NCBI GenBank assembly: GCA_900315565.1
Contig: OMZS01000030.1
Span: forward strand, 1 to 43,017
Direction of reading: 5' to 3'
From: an uncultured Prevotellaceae bacterium
Lineage (GTDB): Bacteria > Bacteroidota > Bacteroidia > Bacteroidales > Bacteroidaceae
DNA: 43,017 nucleotides
A program made the position numbers and the translations under genes. The notes beneath the pieces were generated by a model. It saw only the letters and a program-made list of their open reading frames with translations. It did not search any database and was not told where the DNA came from. Positions 15,101-22,551 of the stretch are shown one piece after another. Numbering within the stretch: position 1 is the stretch's first letter; every line of letters begins with the position of its first letter.

Positions 15101-15690
15101 AAGATGTCAACATCCTCGTGCTCGATACTGAGGTATATTCTAACACCGGTGGCCAGGCCTCTAAGGCTACTCCGCTCGGCGCCATTGCTCAGTTCGCTGC
15201 CCAGGGTAAGCGCATCCGCAAGAAGGACCTCGGCATGATTGCCACCACCTACGGCTACGTCTATGTGGCTCAGATTGCCATGGGCGCTGACCATGCTCAG
15301 ACCCTGAAGGCCATCCGCGAGGCCGAGGCTTGGCATGGACCTTCTATTGTCATCGCCTACGCTCCCTGTATCAACCACGGTCTGAAGGCCAAGGGCGGCA
15401 TGGGTAAGAGTCAGGCCGAGGAGAAGAAAGCCGTTGAGTGCGGTTACTGGCACCTCTGGCGCTTCAATCCCGCCCTCATCGAGGAAGGCAAGAATCCGTT
15501 CAGCCTCGACTCCAAGGAGCCCAACTGGGCAAACTTCCACGACTTCCTCATGGGCGAGGTTCGTTACCTCTCTGTCAAGAAGGCCTATCCCAACGAGGCC
15601 GAGGAACTCTTCGCCGAGGCACAGCGCATGGCACAGATCCGCTACAAGACCTACGTCCGCAAGACGCAGGAGGATTGGAGCCAGGAGTAA
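12121..15690 (+). CDS. nifJ: Pyruvate:ferredoxin (flavodoxin) oxidoreductase
   Basis: This 1189-residue single-chain enzyme converts pyruvate and CoA to acetyl-CoA and CO2 while reducing ferredoxin. The domain order is complete: pyrimidine-binding domain with YPITPSSPMAE (30-40), transketolase C-like domain, gamma domain (GLGADGTVGANKNS), two 4Fe-4S motifs CIQCNQCAYICP (from Cys692) and CLGCGNCADICP (from Cys748), and the TPP domain with CAGCGE (from Cys822) and GDGASYDIGYGGLDH. The ATG at 12121 begins MAKEKKFITCDGNEAA, as in relatives; an upstream in-frame ATG at 12028 would add an unrelated 31 residues. Codon use is strongly biased, as in a highly expressed gene. A terminator hairpin follows at 15737. 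Confidence 0.97.
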   Translation: MAKEKKFITCDGNEAAAHVSYMFSEVAAIYPITPSSPMAEHVDEWAARGRKNLWGQTVSVQEMQSEAGAAGAVHGSLQAGALTTTFTASQGLLLMIPNMYKIAGELIPTVFDVSARTLASHSLCIFGDHQDVMACRQTGFAMLCEGGVQEVMDLTAVAHLATLETCVPFVNFFDGFRTSHEYHKIELMDQEDIRPLVKEEYIKRFRDRAMSPERPITRGTAENPETFFTHREACNPYYDSVPEVVEKYLGEISKITGREYHLFSYYGAEDADRMIILMGSATDAAREAIDYLNSQGQKVGMISVHLYRPFSVKHLLASVPKSVNRIAVLDRTKEPGANGEPLYLDVKDAYYDVEDRPLIVGGRYGLGSHDTTPAQIISVFNNLAMPEPKNHFTIGIVDDVTFTSLPEVPEIALGGAGMFQAKFFGLGADGTVGANKNSVKIIGDNTDKYCQAYFSYDSKKSGGFTCSHLRFGDTPIRSTYLVTTPNFVACHVQAYLHMYDVTRGLQKNGTFLLNTIFDDAELEKFMPNKVKRYFAQNNITVYTINATKIAQEIGLGNRTNTILQSAFFRITEVIPVELAVEKMKAAALKSYGAKGQDVVDKNYAAIDRGGEYKKFEVKAEWANLADDAAKEDNAPAFVKEVVRPINAQAGDLLPVSAFAKFGTTDGSWEVGTAAYEKRGVEAFVPEWNSENCIQCNQCAYICPHAAIRPFVLTDDELAGFDGLTTLEMKAPAAMKGMHFVIEPSVLDCLGCGNCADICPGHPKKGKALTMVPFNPDKAEMKKMAADWDKLVKVPSKQDLVDIRSNVKNSQFAQPLFEFSGACAGCGETPYVKLISQLFGDRQMIANATGCSSIYSASIPSTPYTKNEKGQGPCFNNSLFEDFCEFGLGMALGNKKMKERVAKLLCEASEGAPAEFKALAEEWIANKEDADKTKEIAPKLREAIAAGAEAGCEFCKELKTLDHYLVKRSQWIIGGDGASYDIGYGGLDHVIASGEDVNILVLDTEVYSNTGGQASKATPLGAIAQFAAQGKRIRKKDLGMIATTYGYVYVAQIAMGADHAQTLKAIREAEAWHGPSIVIAYAPCINHGLKAKGGMGKSQAEEKKAVECGYWHLWRFNPALIEEGKNPFSLDSKEPNWANFHDFLMGEVRYLSVKKAYPNEAEELFAEAQRMAQIRYKTYVRKTQEDWSQE

Positions 15691-15736
15691 TCCTAAGCAT
15701 TGGAGGGATTTGCAATCCCGACCTTCATAATCAACA

Positions 15737-15766
15737 GAGCACTCGAATCATCGGGTGCTCTTTTTT
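15737..15766 (+). terminator. Rho-independent terminator of nifJ
   Basis: GAGCAC-t-CGA, loop ATCA, TCG-g-GTGCTC, followed by six T residues, 47 nt after the nifJ stop codon. Confidence 0.85.
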
Positions 15767-15869
15767 ATGGTAGCCCCTACTGTTCCTCTGCGTGCAATCC
15801 TCCCTCCCTTCGGGAGGGCCGGGGGAGAGCTCCCCTCTGCTTACTCTGTTCCTCTGTGTGAGCCTACGG

Positions 15870-15944
15870 CTAAGGATTGGCCGTGAGCTTGCCGTCGGTC
15901 AGCTCGTTGTTGCTGGATGCTTTGTACTTACGATACTTCAACAT
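15870..15944 (-). pseudogene. Truncated 24-residue ORF in the left palindrome arm
   Basis: From the ATG at 15944 the frame reads MLKYRKYKASSNNELTDGK and stops after 24 residues. It is preceded on the same strand by an 85-nt leader and a full promoter (16018-16048). The right arm carries the same start (MLKYRKY) but shifts frame after the seventh codon. I take both as fragments of the 5' end of one small gene. The start recalls Prevotella HU-like DNA-binding proteins, but I cannot confirm this. Confidence 0.4.
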
Positions 15945-16301
15945 AATTCATAAAGTTTTTAAAAGGTTCAACATTTGTTTAATTAAAGACCGTTGCGCAT
16001 GGGTGCTTTTTCTATTGCAAAGATACAAAAGGTTTCTGAGGGGTGCAATAGTACCGAGGGTGTTTTTTTGACCTTTGGCGAAAATTTATGAAAAATGTTT
16101 ACAACGGGTTTTAGGGGGTTTGTAACTGTCTCACACAGAGGCGAATATTCTCACGCAGAGGCGCAAAGAAGTTTTTGAGAACGCAGAGTTAAAGTCTCAC
16201 ACAGATTTGGTTTTCTCAATGCGCCAGCCGCTCCCCGCCCTTCAAGGGGAGGGGTGGCCGTAGGCCGGGGTGGGGTCTGTAACTTGTCTCACGCAGAGGC
16301 G
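15900..16301. repeat. Left arm of a large inverted repeat
   Basis: The segment is the near-identical reverse complement of 17296-17632. Matching blocks include the promoter and leader (GATACTTCAACATAATTCAT and ACCGTTGCGCATGGGTGC) and the inner block CTCAATGCGCCAGCCGCTCC. An extra block of about 60 bp, rich in CTCACGCAGAGG units (about 16140-16200), is present only in this arm. Confidence 0.88.
16018..16048 (-). promoter_or_regulatory. Outward-facing promoter in the left arm
   Basis: On the minus strand TTG (16048-16046), a 20-nt spacer and TATCTTTG (16025-16018) match the consensus. It points out of the element toward the nifJ 3' end, opposite to the nifJ transcript. Confidence 0.65.
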
Positions 16302-16786
16302 CGGAGGGAGGAGGAGCACGCAGAGAGAAAAGCTCACACAGAGGAACGGAGGGAACGGAGGGGGCGGCCCCTGGCCGCAAAGAGGAAAACGGAGGGAACG
16401 GAGAGCGACCTACGGTCGCTGACTCCCCAAACTCTTAAGGACTCACAAAACTCTGAAAGACTCATTGACTCTGAAAATATCCTCCTAAACCTCCAAATGC
16501 CTCCGCGCCTCTGCGTGAAATAAATCCTCTGTTCGCTCTGTACCTCTGTGTGAGATTATTTTACCTCTGTGTGAGAGTTACAGACCCCACCCCTTAAAGA
16601 TACAGACCCCACCCCTTACCCCTCCCCTTGAAGGGAGGGGAGCGCGCGCCGAAAGATAAAAATTTGGCGTCGAAAGATGAAAAAATCTGCTCCGACGATG
16701 TTTGTACGCACGCAAATAATCAGAAAATGATGTTTGTACGCACACGAAATAAACAGAAAACAGACAAGAAAATGAGCACAGCTCAA

Positions 16787-16926
16787 AGTACACAAGTACA
16801 CAAGTACACAAGTACACATTTTAGAAATCACAAAAATTTTAATATATATATATATATTAATTAATTTTGAGTGGTAAACTTTTATAGGCTAAATTGTGTA
16901 CATGTGTACTTGTGTACTTGTGTACT
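16787..16926. repeat. Inverted repeat of AAGTACAC units
   Basis: Four tandem AAGTACAC units (16787-16818) are mirrored by GTGTACTT units (16895-16926). They can form a stem of about 30 bp around an AT-rich loop that includes an (AT)n run. Confidence 0.8.
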
Positions 16927-17150
16927 CTGTCAGTTCAAAAAATCGGTTGTAACTAACTTAAAATAAGATAGATAAGGAAAATTTAAGTAAAATCATTATA
17001 GAAAATAGGGAGGAATTTATTGATGATAAATAACTCGGAAAATATGGAGCCAAAAGCAATTTTGGCTACTCATTCTCAGCTATTTACAGAGCCCTGCAGA
17101 ACCTTGAGCCACAGAGCATGAAGACTTTTGGCGTTCTTCTCCCAATGAAT

Positions 17151-17261
17151 TGTAGGGAAATGTAGCTTGTCTAATTCCCATGGCACGCCAGTGCCAATCT
17201 CATCGCGCGTACATTCGGCGCTTCGCACCGACGGGGAATTAGACAAGCTTAATTCCCTACA
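17151..17261. repeat. 28-bp stem inverted repeat
   Basis: TGTAGGGAA...AGCTTGTCTAATTCCC at 17151-17179 is matched by its complement at 17234-17261 with about three differences. The 54-nt loop holds a smaller hairpin, TGGCACGCCAGTGCCA. Confidence 0.85.
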
Positions 17262-17295
17262 TACGCCAGGGGGCGCTATTCTCTGTTCTCTCTGT

Positions 17296-17632
17296 ACCTC
17301 TGCGTGAGATAAGATACAGACCCCACCCCGGCCTATGGCCACCCCTCCCCTTGAAGGGAGGGGAGCGGCTGGCGCATTGAGAAAACAATTCTGTGTGAGA
17401 CAGTTACAAACCCGCGAAAATCCGTTGTAAACATTTTTCATAAATTTTCGCCAAAGGTCAAAAAAACACCCCCGGTACTATTGCAGCCCTCAGGAAACTT
17501 TTGTATCTTTGCAAATAGAAAAAGCACCCATGCGCAACGGTCTTTAATTAAACAAATGTTGAACCTTTTAAAAACTTTATGAATTATGTTGAAGTATCGT
17601 AAGTACACAAGCATCCAGCAAAGAACGAGCTC
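17296..17632. repeat. Right arm of a large inverted repeat
   Basis: The near-identical reverse complement of 15900-16301, lacking the left arm's extra block of about 60 bp. One inserted base after TAAGTAC separates the two MLKYRKY frames. Confidence 0.88.
17481..17511 (+). promoter_or_regulatory. Outward-facing promoter in the right arm
   Basis: TTG (17481-17483), a 20-nt spacer and TATCTTTG (17504-17511) match the consensus. The promoter reads toward the outer-membrane receptor gene through an ATG at 17586 (MLKYRKYTSIQQ, 79 codons), which I do not consider a real gene. Confidence 0.7.
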
Positions 17633-17744
17633 TCGACCATTCCTTAGCCCTATAACCCACCCCCGCAGCCCCGAAAAATCAAGGGTAAAACCGACTATGG
17701 GGCGAATTTGGTCGAAAAAAACGCAGCAACTCGTCGAAAATGAA

Positions 17745-17775
17745 TTGGAGGGTTATTATATACTGATTACTTTTG
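17745..17775 (+). promoter_or_regulatory. Promoter for the outer-membrane receptor gene
   Basis: TTG (17745-17747), a 20-nt spacer and TACTTTTG (17768-17775) match TAnnTTTG. It is followed by a leader of about 50 nt and AAGGAG about 10 nt before the ATG. Confidence 0.7.
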
Positions 17776-17830
17776 CACCAGAAAAAATAACCACAAAAAA
17801 ACCAAAACAAAAAAATAAGGAGTAAAGACA

Positions 17831-20320
17831 ATGAAAAAGGTAAAAGCAGTTTTCATGATGACGCTGATGATGATTTCGTCGGCAATGATGGGCCAGACCA
17901 CTGTGAAGGGTGTGCTCATGGACAAGAGCCTGAACGAGGGTGAGCCTTTCGCCACCATTCGAGTTTTCAAACAGGGCAAGACCGACAAGGCCGTAAGCAT
18001 GTTTGTAACCGACGCAGAAGGCCGTTTCAGCCACGAGGTGAACGGCAAGGGCTCGTTCGACATGGTGTTCAGCAGCATTGGCAAGAACGACCTGAAGAAG
18101 ACCGTGCAGCTGGGCGAGAGCAAGGTGCTCAACCTGGACACCCTTTACATGGAGGCCAACGCCACGGCCCTGCAGGGCGTGGAAGTGGTGGCACAGAAGC
18201 CGCTGGTGAAAATGGAGGTTGACAAGATGAGCTACAACGTGGCCGAGGACGAGGACTCAAAGTCGATGACCGTGCTCGACATGCTGCGCAAGGTGCCCAT
18301 GGTGTCGGTGGACGGGCAGGACAACATCTCGGTGAACGGCTCGCAGTCGTTTAAGGTGTATGTGGACGGCATGCCCAACGTGATGTTCTCCAACAACCCT
18401 TCGATGGTGTTCAAGAGCATGCCTGCATCGGCCGTGAAAAGCATTGAGGTGATGACCAACCCGGGAGCAAAATATGATGCTGAGGGTGCATCGGGCGTGC
18501 TGAACATAGTGATGAACCGACTGAGCCCCATGGCCCCGCAGAGCATGAACGGCTATAACGGCACGGTGCGCGCCTCGGTAGGCAACAAGCAGATGGGCGG
18601 AAGCGCTTTTGTCAGCGGACAGCAGGGCAAGCTCTCGTATAGTGCCAACGTGATGACGAGCTACAACAAGCCCGGCAACACCACTACCGAAATGGAACAG
18701 ATACAGGACAACGGCATGAAGCAGCTCATGACCTCGGAGAACAACGTGAAAACCCCGTTCACCATGGGAAGCCTCTCGCTGGGCTACCAGATTGACCCGA
18801 TGAGTGCGATTAACGCCACGGCATCTATCAACACCATGAGCATGAAGAGCACCGGTACATCGACCACCACCATGGGCGGCAACGGCTTTGGCGACGGATT
18901 CAACTACACCACCTCTACCGACATGAAGAACTCGCGCACTTCGTTCAGCGGAAGCATCGACTACCAGCGGTTCTTCAACAAGGAGCGCACCCAGTCGCTC
19001 GCCGTCACCTATCAGCTGAACTACAGCCCCGCCACCACAGAGATGACCAGCAACTTTGGAACGGCCTCGTCGCTGATAGACCTGACCGACCGCTACTCGG
19101 AGAACAAGGACAAGACCACCAACCACACCTTCCAGATGGACTACACCATGCCCCTGGGCATCGGTCAGACGCTGAGCCTGGGCAGCAAACTGCAGCTGCA
19201 CGACGCCACCTCGGACGCGAAATACTACCTGAAGGGCACCTACGACCCCAGCTCGAGCTCGGACTACGAGTATAAGAACACCATTCTGGCCGGATATGGC
19301 GAATATGCCGGAAACTTCAACAAATTCGGACTGAAGGCCGGACTGCGCTACGAGCAGACTTGGCAGGACGTGAAATACCACCTGGGCAACGGACAGGACT
19401 TCAGCACCAACTACAGCAGTCTGGTGCCTACGGCCAGCCTGCAATACACCATCGCCCAGGGCAGCAATCTGGGACTGTCGTACAACATGCGCATCTCGCG
19501 TCCGGGCATCAGCTATCTGAACCCCTACGTGGACAAGACCAACCCCATTGCCCGCACCTATGGCAACCCCGACCTGGACGTGGAGAAAGCCCACAACGTG
19601 TCGCTGGTTTACAACGCCTTCACCACCAAGCTGATGCTGAACCTGAACCTGCACCACAACTTTACTGACAACGCCATTTCGCAATACAGCTTCTACGACA
19701 ACAACAACCTGCTCAATACCACCTACGGCAACGTGGTGAAGCGCCATCAGACCGGTCTGGGCGGCTATCTGAACTACCTGGCCACGGCCGACACACGAAT
19801 CTTCATGAATGCCGCCGTGAACTACACCGACCTGCGGAGCGACGCCCTGGGACAGAGCAACAGCGGATGGACAGCCAACGCCATGGTGGGCGTGCAGCAG
19901 ACGCTGCCCTGGGACCTCAAACTCAGCGCCTTTGCCATCACCTCGACCAAGAACTACACCCTGCAGGGATGGAGCGGCGGATTCAACCTGCTCACGGCCA
20001 GCCTCTCGAAGTCGATGCTCGACAACAAACTCACCATCGGCGTAAGCGGCATCATGGGACTCAACAAGGGCGGCAAGCTCTTCATAGAAAGCGAGAACCG
20101 AGGCAAGGACTTCACCTCGCACACCAACATCAAAGTGCCCATCTACGGCGTTACCTTCACCGTGAGCTACACCTTCGGCAACACCAAGATGATGGCCAAG
20201 CAGCACGTCAACCGAGTGACCAGCGACTTCATAGAGCAACAGTCGCAGGGCGAAATGCTCAACAGCGTGGGCAACACGCAGGGACAGCAGGGAGCCCAGC
20301 AAGGACAAATGCAACCCTAA
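17831..20320 (+). CDS. TonB-dependent-receptor-like outer membrane beta-barrel protein
   Basis: The 829-residue protein has a signal peptide (residues 1-21, cleavage likely after MMG), an N-terminal carboxypeptidase-regulatory-like fold (TTVKGVLMDKSLNEGEPFATIRV), and a plug-like domain (about 130-235) with YNVAEDEDSKSMTVLDMLRK, KVYVDGMPN and GAKYDAEGASGVLNIV. A long barrel region of alternating aromatic strands follows. This layout matches the Bacteroidota outer-membrane beta-barrel family (OMP_b-brl_3). The tail is Gln/Gly-rich (TQGQQGAQQGQMQ). It probably acts in the outer membrane; the ligand is unknown. It has its own promoter and ribosome site. A two-component pair follows, which may respond to or control it. 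Confidence 0.88.
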   Translation: MKKVKAVFMMTLMMISSAMMGQTTVKGVLMDKSLNEGEPFATIRVFKQGKTDKAVSMFVTDAEGRFSHEVNGKGSFDMVFSSIGKNDLKKTVQLGESKVLNLDTLYMEANATALQGVEVVAQKPLVKMEVDKMSYNVAEDEDSKSMTVLDMLRKVPMVSVDGQDNISVNGSQSFKVYVDGMPNVMFSNNPSMVFKSMPASAVKSIEVMTNPGAKYDAEGASGVLNIVMNRLSPMAPQSMNGYNGTVRASVGNKQMGGSAFVSGQQGKLSYSANVMTSYNKPGNTTTEMEQIQDNGMKQLMTSENNVKTPFTMGSLSLGYQIDPMSAINATASINTMSMKSTGTSTTTMGGNGFGDGFNYTTSTDMKNSRTSFSGSIDYQRFFNKERTQSLAVTYQLNYSPATTEMTSNFGTASSLIDLTDRYSENKDKTTNHTFQMDYTMPLGIGQTLSLGSKLQLHDATSDAKYYLKGTYDPSSSSDYEYKNTILAGYGEYAGNFNKFGLKAGLRYEQTWQDVKYHLGNGQDFSTNYSSLVPTASLQYTIAQGSNLGLSYNMRISRPGISYLNPYVDKTNPIARTYGNPDLDVEKAHNVSLVYNAFTTKLMLNLNLHHNFTDNAISQYSFYDNNNLLNTTYGNVVKRHQTGLGGYLNYLATADTRIFMNAAVNYTDLRSDALGQSNSGWTANAMVGVQQTLPWDLKLSAFAITSTKNYTLQGWSGGFNLLTASLSKSMLDNKLTIGVSGIMGLNKGGKLFIESENRGKDFTSHTNIKVPIYGVTFTVSYTFGNTKMMAKQHVNRVTSDFIEQQSQGEMLNSVGNTQGQQGAQQGQMQP

Positions 20321-20354
20321 CTTTATCAACTATTATAATTTCATTACTCAACAT

Positions 20355-20386
20355 GCGCAGGTGCGGCCTTCCGTCCGTGCCTGCGC
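20355..20386 (+). terminator. Hairpin after the receptor gene
   Basis: GCGCAGG pairs with CCTGCGC and the stem extends inward (TGCGG with CCGTG) around an 8-nt loop. It is followed by TCTTC rather than a clean T run, 35 nt after the stop codon. Confidence 0.55.
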
Positions 20387-20407
20387 TCTTCAATGAAAAT
20401 GTTCAGC

Positions 20408-20484
20408 AATTGTCTTGCAACTCCTTGCATTTGTCTTGAACTCCTTGAACTCCTTGCAACTCCTTGAACTCCTTGCAACTCCTT
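20408..20484. repeat. Short tandem repeat CTCCTTGAA/CTCCTTGCAA
   Basis: At least six imperfect 10-11 nt units alternate CTCCTTGCAA and CTCCTTGAA just upstream of the kinase promoter. No coding role is seen. Confidence 0.8.
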
Positions 20485-20507
20485 CCCCCAAGATATTCAT
20501 CGAAAAA

Positions 20508-20539
20508 TTTGTAGGTTTACGAAATAATAGCTATTTTTG
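20508..20539 (+). promoter_or_regulatory. Promoter for the sensor kinase gene
   Basis: TTTG (20508-20511), a 20-nt spacer and TATTTTTG (20532-20539) match the consensus. The ATG at 20546 lies only 6 nt beyond the -7 element, so the mRNA would have almost no leader. Confidence 0.7.
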
Positions 20540-20545
20540 CAAACA

Positions 20546-21589
20546 ATGAAGACAATCACAAAAAAAGACCTTTGGCTATTTCTGGCACAAGCCGCCGTAT
20601 GGCTGCTCATGATGCTGGTGCTGCCCCTGGCCACCTTCATCAGCACACGAAACTGGGAGTCAACCTCCACGTCGCTGACCATGGTGTGGCAGCTGCTGCG
20701 CGCTCCGTTGGTGGTCTATTTTGCCAATTTCTACCTGCTGGGCCCCTACCTGTTCTTCCGGCAGCGCTACTGGCAGTTCGTAGTCTGCAACCTGCTGCTC
20801 ATACTGGGCATGAACTACGGTTTCTTCTACGGCTATTTCCTAATCAAGGAGCGCGTGCCAGCCATGGATGGACGGGCCTGGATAGGTTTCTTTTCGGGCG
20901 CCTTCATGTTCTTGCTGCTCAACATCATCATTGCAGCCGTAGCCATTGGCATTCGCCACTTTATACGCATACGCCGCATACGCCAACAGCTACAAGACGA
21001 GAAAGCAAAAAACACCGAGGCTGAGCTGGCGTGGCTGAAAAACCAAATCAACCCGCACTTCCTGTTCAACACCCTGAACAACATTTCGAGCCTCACACAG
21101 ATTGACCCCGACGCTGCCCAAGACGCCATTGCTCAGCTCAGCGACCTGCTGCGCTACGCCATGTACGAAACCAACAAGAAGACTGTGCCCGTGCAGGGCG
21201 AAGTGGAATTCATGCGCAACTACATCAGCCTGATGAAACTGCGCTGCAACGACAAGGCCGTGGTCAATGCCCAGTTTAACATTCAAAACCCGCAATACCC
21301 CATCGCTCCCCTACTCTTCATCTCGCTCGTGGAGAACGCCTTCAAGCACGGACTCAGTAGCAGCCGGCCATCGTCTGTCGACATCAGCCTCACTCAAAAG
21401 GACGAGCAGCTGCAGTTCTGCTGCGACAACACCAACTATCCCAAAGACGACGCCGACCGCAGCGGCTCGGGCATCGGACTGGAGAACACCCGCCGCCGGC
21501 TGGAACTGATGTACCACGACCGTTACCAATGGCAGCAGTCGCTCGAAGGCGACATCTACCATGTTGAGGTCACTATAAAAAACGGTTGA
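20546..21589 (+). CDS. LytS-type sensor histidine kinase
   Basis: The 347-residue protein has four hydrophobic segments in residues 10-140, then a His_kinase (LytS/YehU-type) domain. The phospho-acceptor motif is NQINPHFLFNTLNNIS (His171), followed by an N-box (SLVENAFKHGL) and a G-box (GSGIGLENTRRRLELMY). It would autophosphorylate on His171 and pass phosphate to the LytTR regulator encoded 48 nt downstream. The ATG at 20546 is chosen because the in-frame TTG at 20537 is part of the promoter; the next Met residues (about residue 20) would cut into the first membrane helix. Confidence 0.9.
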   Translation: MKTITKKDLWLFLAQAAVWLLMMLVLPLATFISTRNWESTSTSLTMVWQLLRAPLVVYFANFYLLGPYLFFRQRYWQFVVCNLLLILGMNYGFFYGYFLIKERVPAMDGRAWIGFFSGAFMFLLLNIIIAAVAIGIRHFIRIRRIRQQLQDEKAKNTEAELAWLKNQINPHFLFNTLNNISSLTQIDPDAAQDAIAQLSDLLRYAMYETNKKTVPVQGEVEFMRNYISLMKLRCNDKAVVNAQFNIQNPQYPIAPLLFISLVENAFKHGLSSSRPSSVDISLTQKDEQLQFCCDNTNYPKDDADRSGSGIGLENTRRRLELMYHDRYQWQQSLEGDIYHVEVTIKNG

Positions 21590-21594
21590 ACCTT

Positions 21595-21636
21595 CAAATT
21601 GTCAATTATCAATTGTCAATTATCAATTATCAATTA
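21595..21636. repeat. CAATTATCAATTGT short repeats between the two-component genes
   Basis: The 48-nt gap contains four to five imperfect copies of TCAATTATCAATTG, an AT-rich pattern ending right at the regulator ATG. It may affect translation of the regulator, as no Shine-Dalgarno sequence is present. Confidence 0.8.
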
Positions 21637-21637
21637 A

Positions 21638-22441
21638 ATGAACCTGACTTGTATGATTGTTGACGACGAGCCCCTGGCCGTCCGTTTGCTCGAATCGTTT
21701 GTAAATAAAACTCCGGGCCTTGAGTTGCTCGCATCGTTTACCGACTCGGTAGAGGCCATCAATGCCATCAAGCAACATTCGCCCAACCTGCTGTTCTTAG
21801 ACATTCAGATGCCCGACCTCAACGGCATGGAACTCGCCCACATGATACCCGAAACTACTCGCATCATCTTCACCACGGCTTTCAAGGAATATGCTTTCGA
21901 AAGCTACGAAGTGTCGGCGCTCGACTTTCTGCTGAAACCCATCCGCTACAACAAGTTTCTGGTTGCCATTGAGAAAGCCCGAAAAGCCTTGGCGCCATTA
22001 ATGCAAGAACAAGAAAACAACCAGAGCTATGCGAAAGGTTCAGCAAACGGCAACACCATGGCGGAAACGCATAGCACAGCACAGAACACGGCTCCCCTAC
22101 CACAGACAGAAACCATTTTTCTGCGCGTTGACGGGGAGTTCCGCCAAATACAGCTCGCCCATCTGCTCTACGTCAGCGGCATGAAAGACTACGTGATGTT
22201 CTACATGGACGACCAGCCCCGCCCGCTCATTACACACCTCACCATGAAGGCCGTAGAAGACATGTTGCCCGCCACTCAGTTCATGCGTGTCAACCGCTCG
22301 TACATCGTGGCTTTGGAGAAAATACGCAGCGTGGACCGCAACGACTGCATCTACATCGGCAAGGAAATCATCCGAGTTACCGATGCCTACCGCGAGGCTT
22401 TCCTTGCCTACATCAACTCGAAGTTTCCCGGAGGAAAATAA
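21638..22441 (+). CDS. LytTR-family response regulator
   Basis: The 267-residue protein has a receiver domain (1-120) with the acidic pair DD (9-10), phospho-acceptor Asp55 in LLFLDIQMPDLNG, and conserved Thr/Lys (FTTAF, LLKPI). A linker of about 45 residues rich in Gln/Asn/Ala leads to a LytTR DNA-binding domain (about 163-267; FLRVDGEFRQIQLAHLLYVSGMKDY and MRVNRSYIVALEKI). It is the cognate partner of the LytS-type kinase just upstream. Targets cannot be read from this window; the receptor gene upstream is one candidate. Confidence 0.93.
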   Translation: MNLTCMIVDDEPLAVRLLESFVNKTPGLELLASFTDSVEAINAIKQHSPNLLFLDIQMPDLNGMELAHMIPETTRIIFTTAFKEYAFESYEVSALDFLLKPIRYNKFLVAIEKARKALAPLMQEQENNQSYAKGSANGNTMAETHSTAQNTAPLPQTETIFLRVDGEFRQIQLAHLLYVSGMKDYVMFYMDDQPRPLITHLTMKAVEDMLPATQFMRVNRSYIVALEKIRSVDRNDCIYIGKEIIRVTDAYREAFLAYINSKFPGGK

Positions 22442-22551
22442 TAATAATCGAGAGGGAGAGAAAAGAAAGGATGGCAGAGGGCTTGGCTATTTCACCTTGA
22501 AGGGAACTGGAAGAGATGGCTACAAGTCTTTCTTAAGAATGGTGGGTCAAG

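Larger units (their letters stand above)
16302..17295. other. Interior of the palindromic element, no gene seen
   Basis: The stretch contains many copies of CTCTGCGTGAG/CTCTGTGTGAG and its complement, copies of ACCCCTCCCCTTGAAGGG with CAGACCCCACCCC (about 16580-16640), an AT-rich core and two strong internal inverted repeats (16787-16926 and 17151-17261). Open frames here are low-complexity and do not look coding. Confidence 0.7.

Noticed and set aside
16140-17300. CRISPR array, because of many short repeated units
   Set aside because: Unit spacing is irregular, the units are parts of GC-rich palindromes, spacers of uniform length are absent and no cas gene is present.
17586-17825. 79-residue ORF starting MLKYRKYTSIQQ
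   Set aside because: After seven codons it is frame-shifted relative to the left-arm copy and then runs through intergenic sequence and the receptor promoter.
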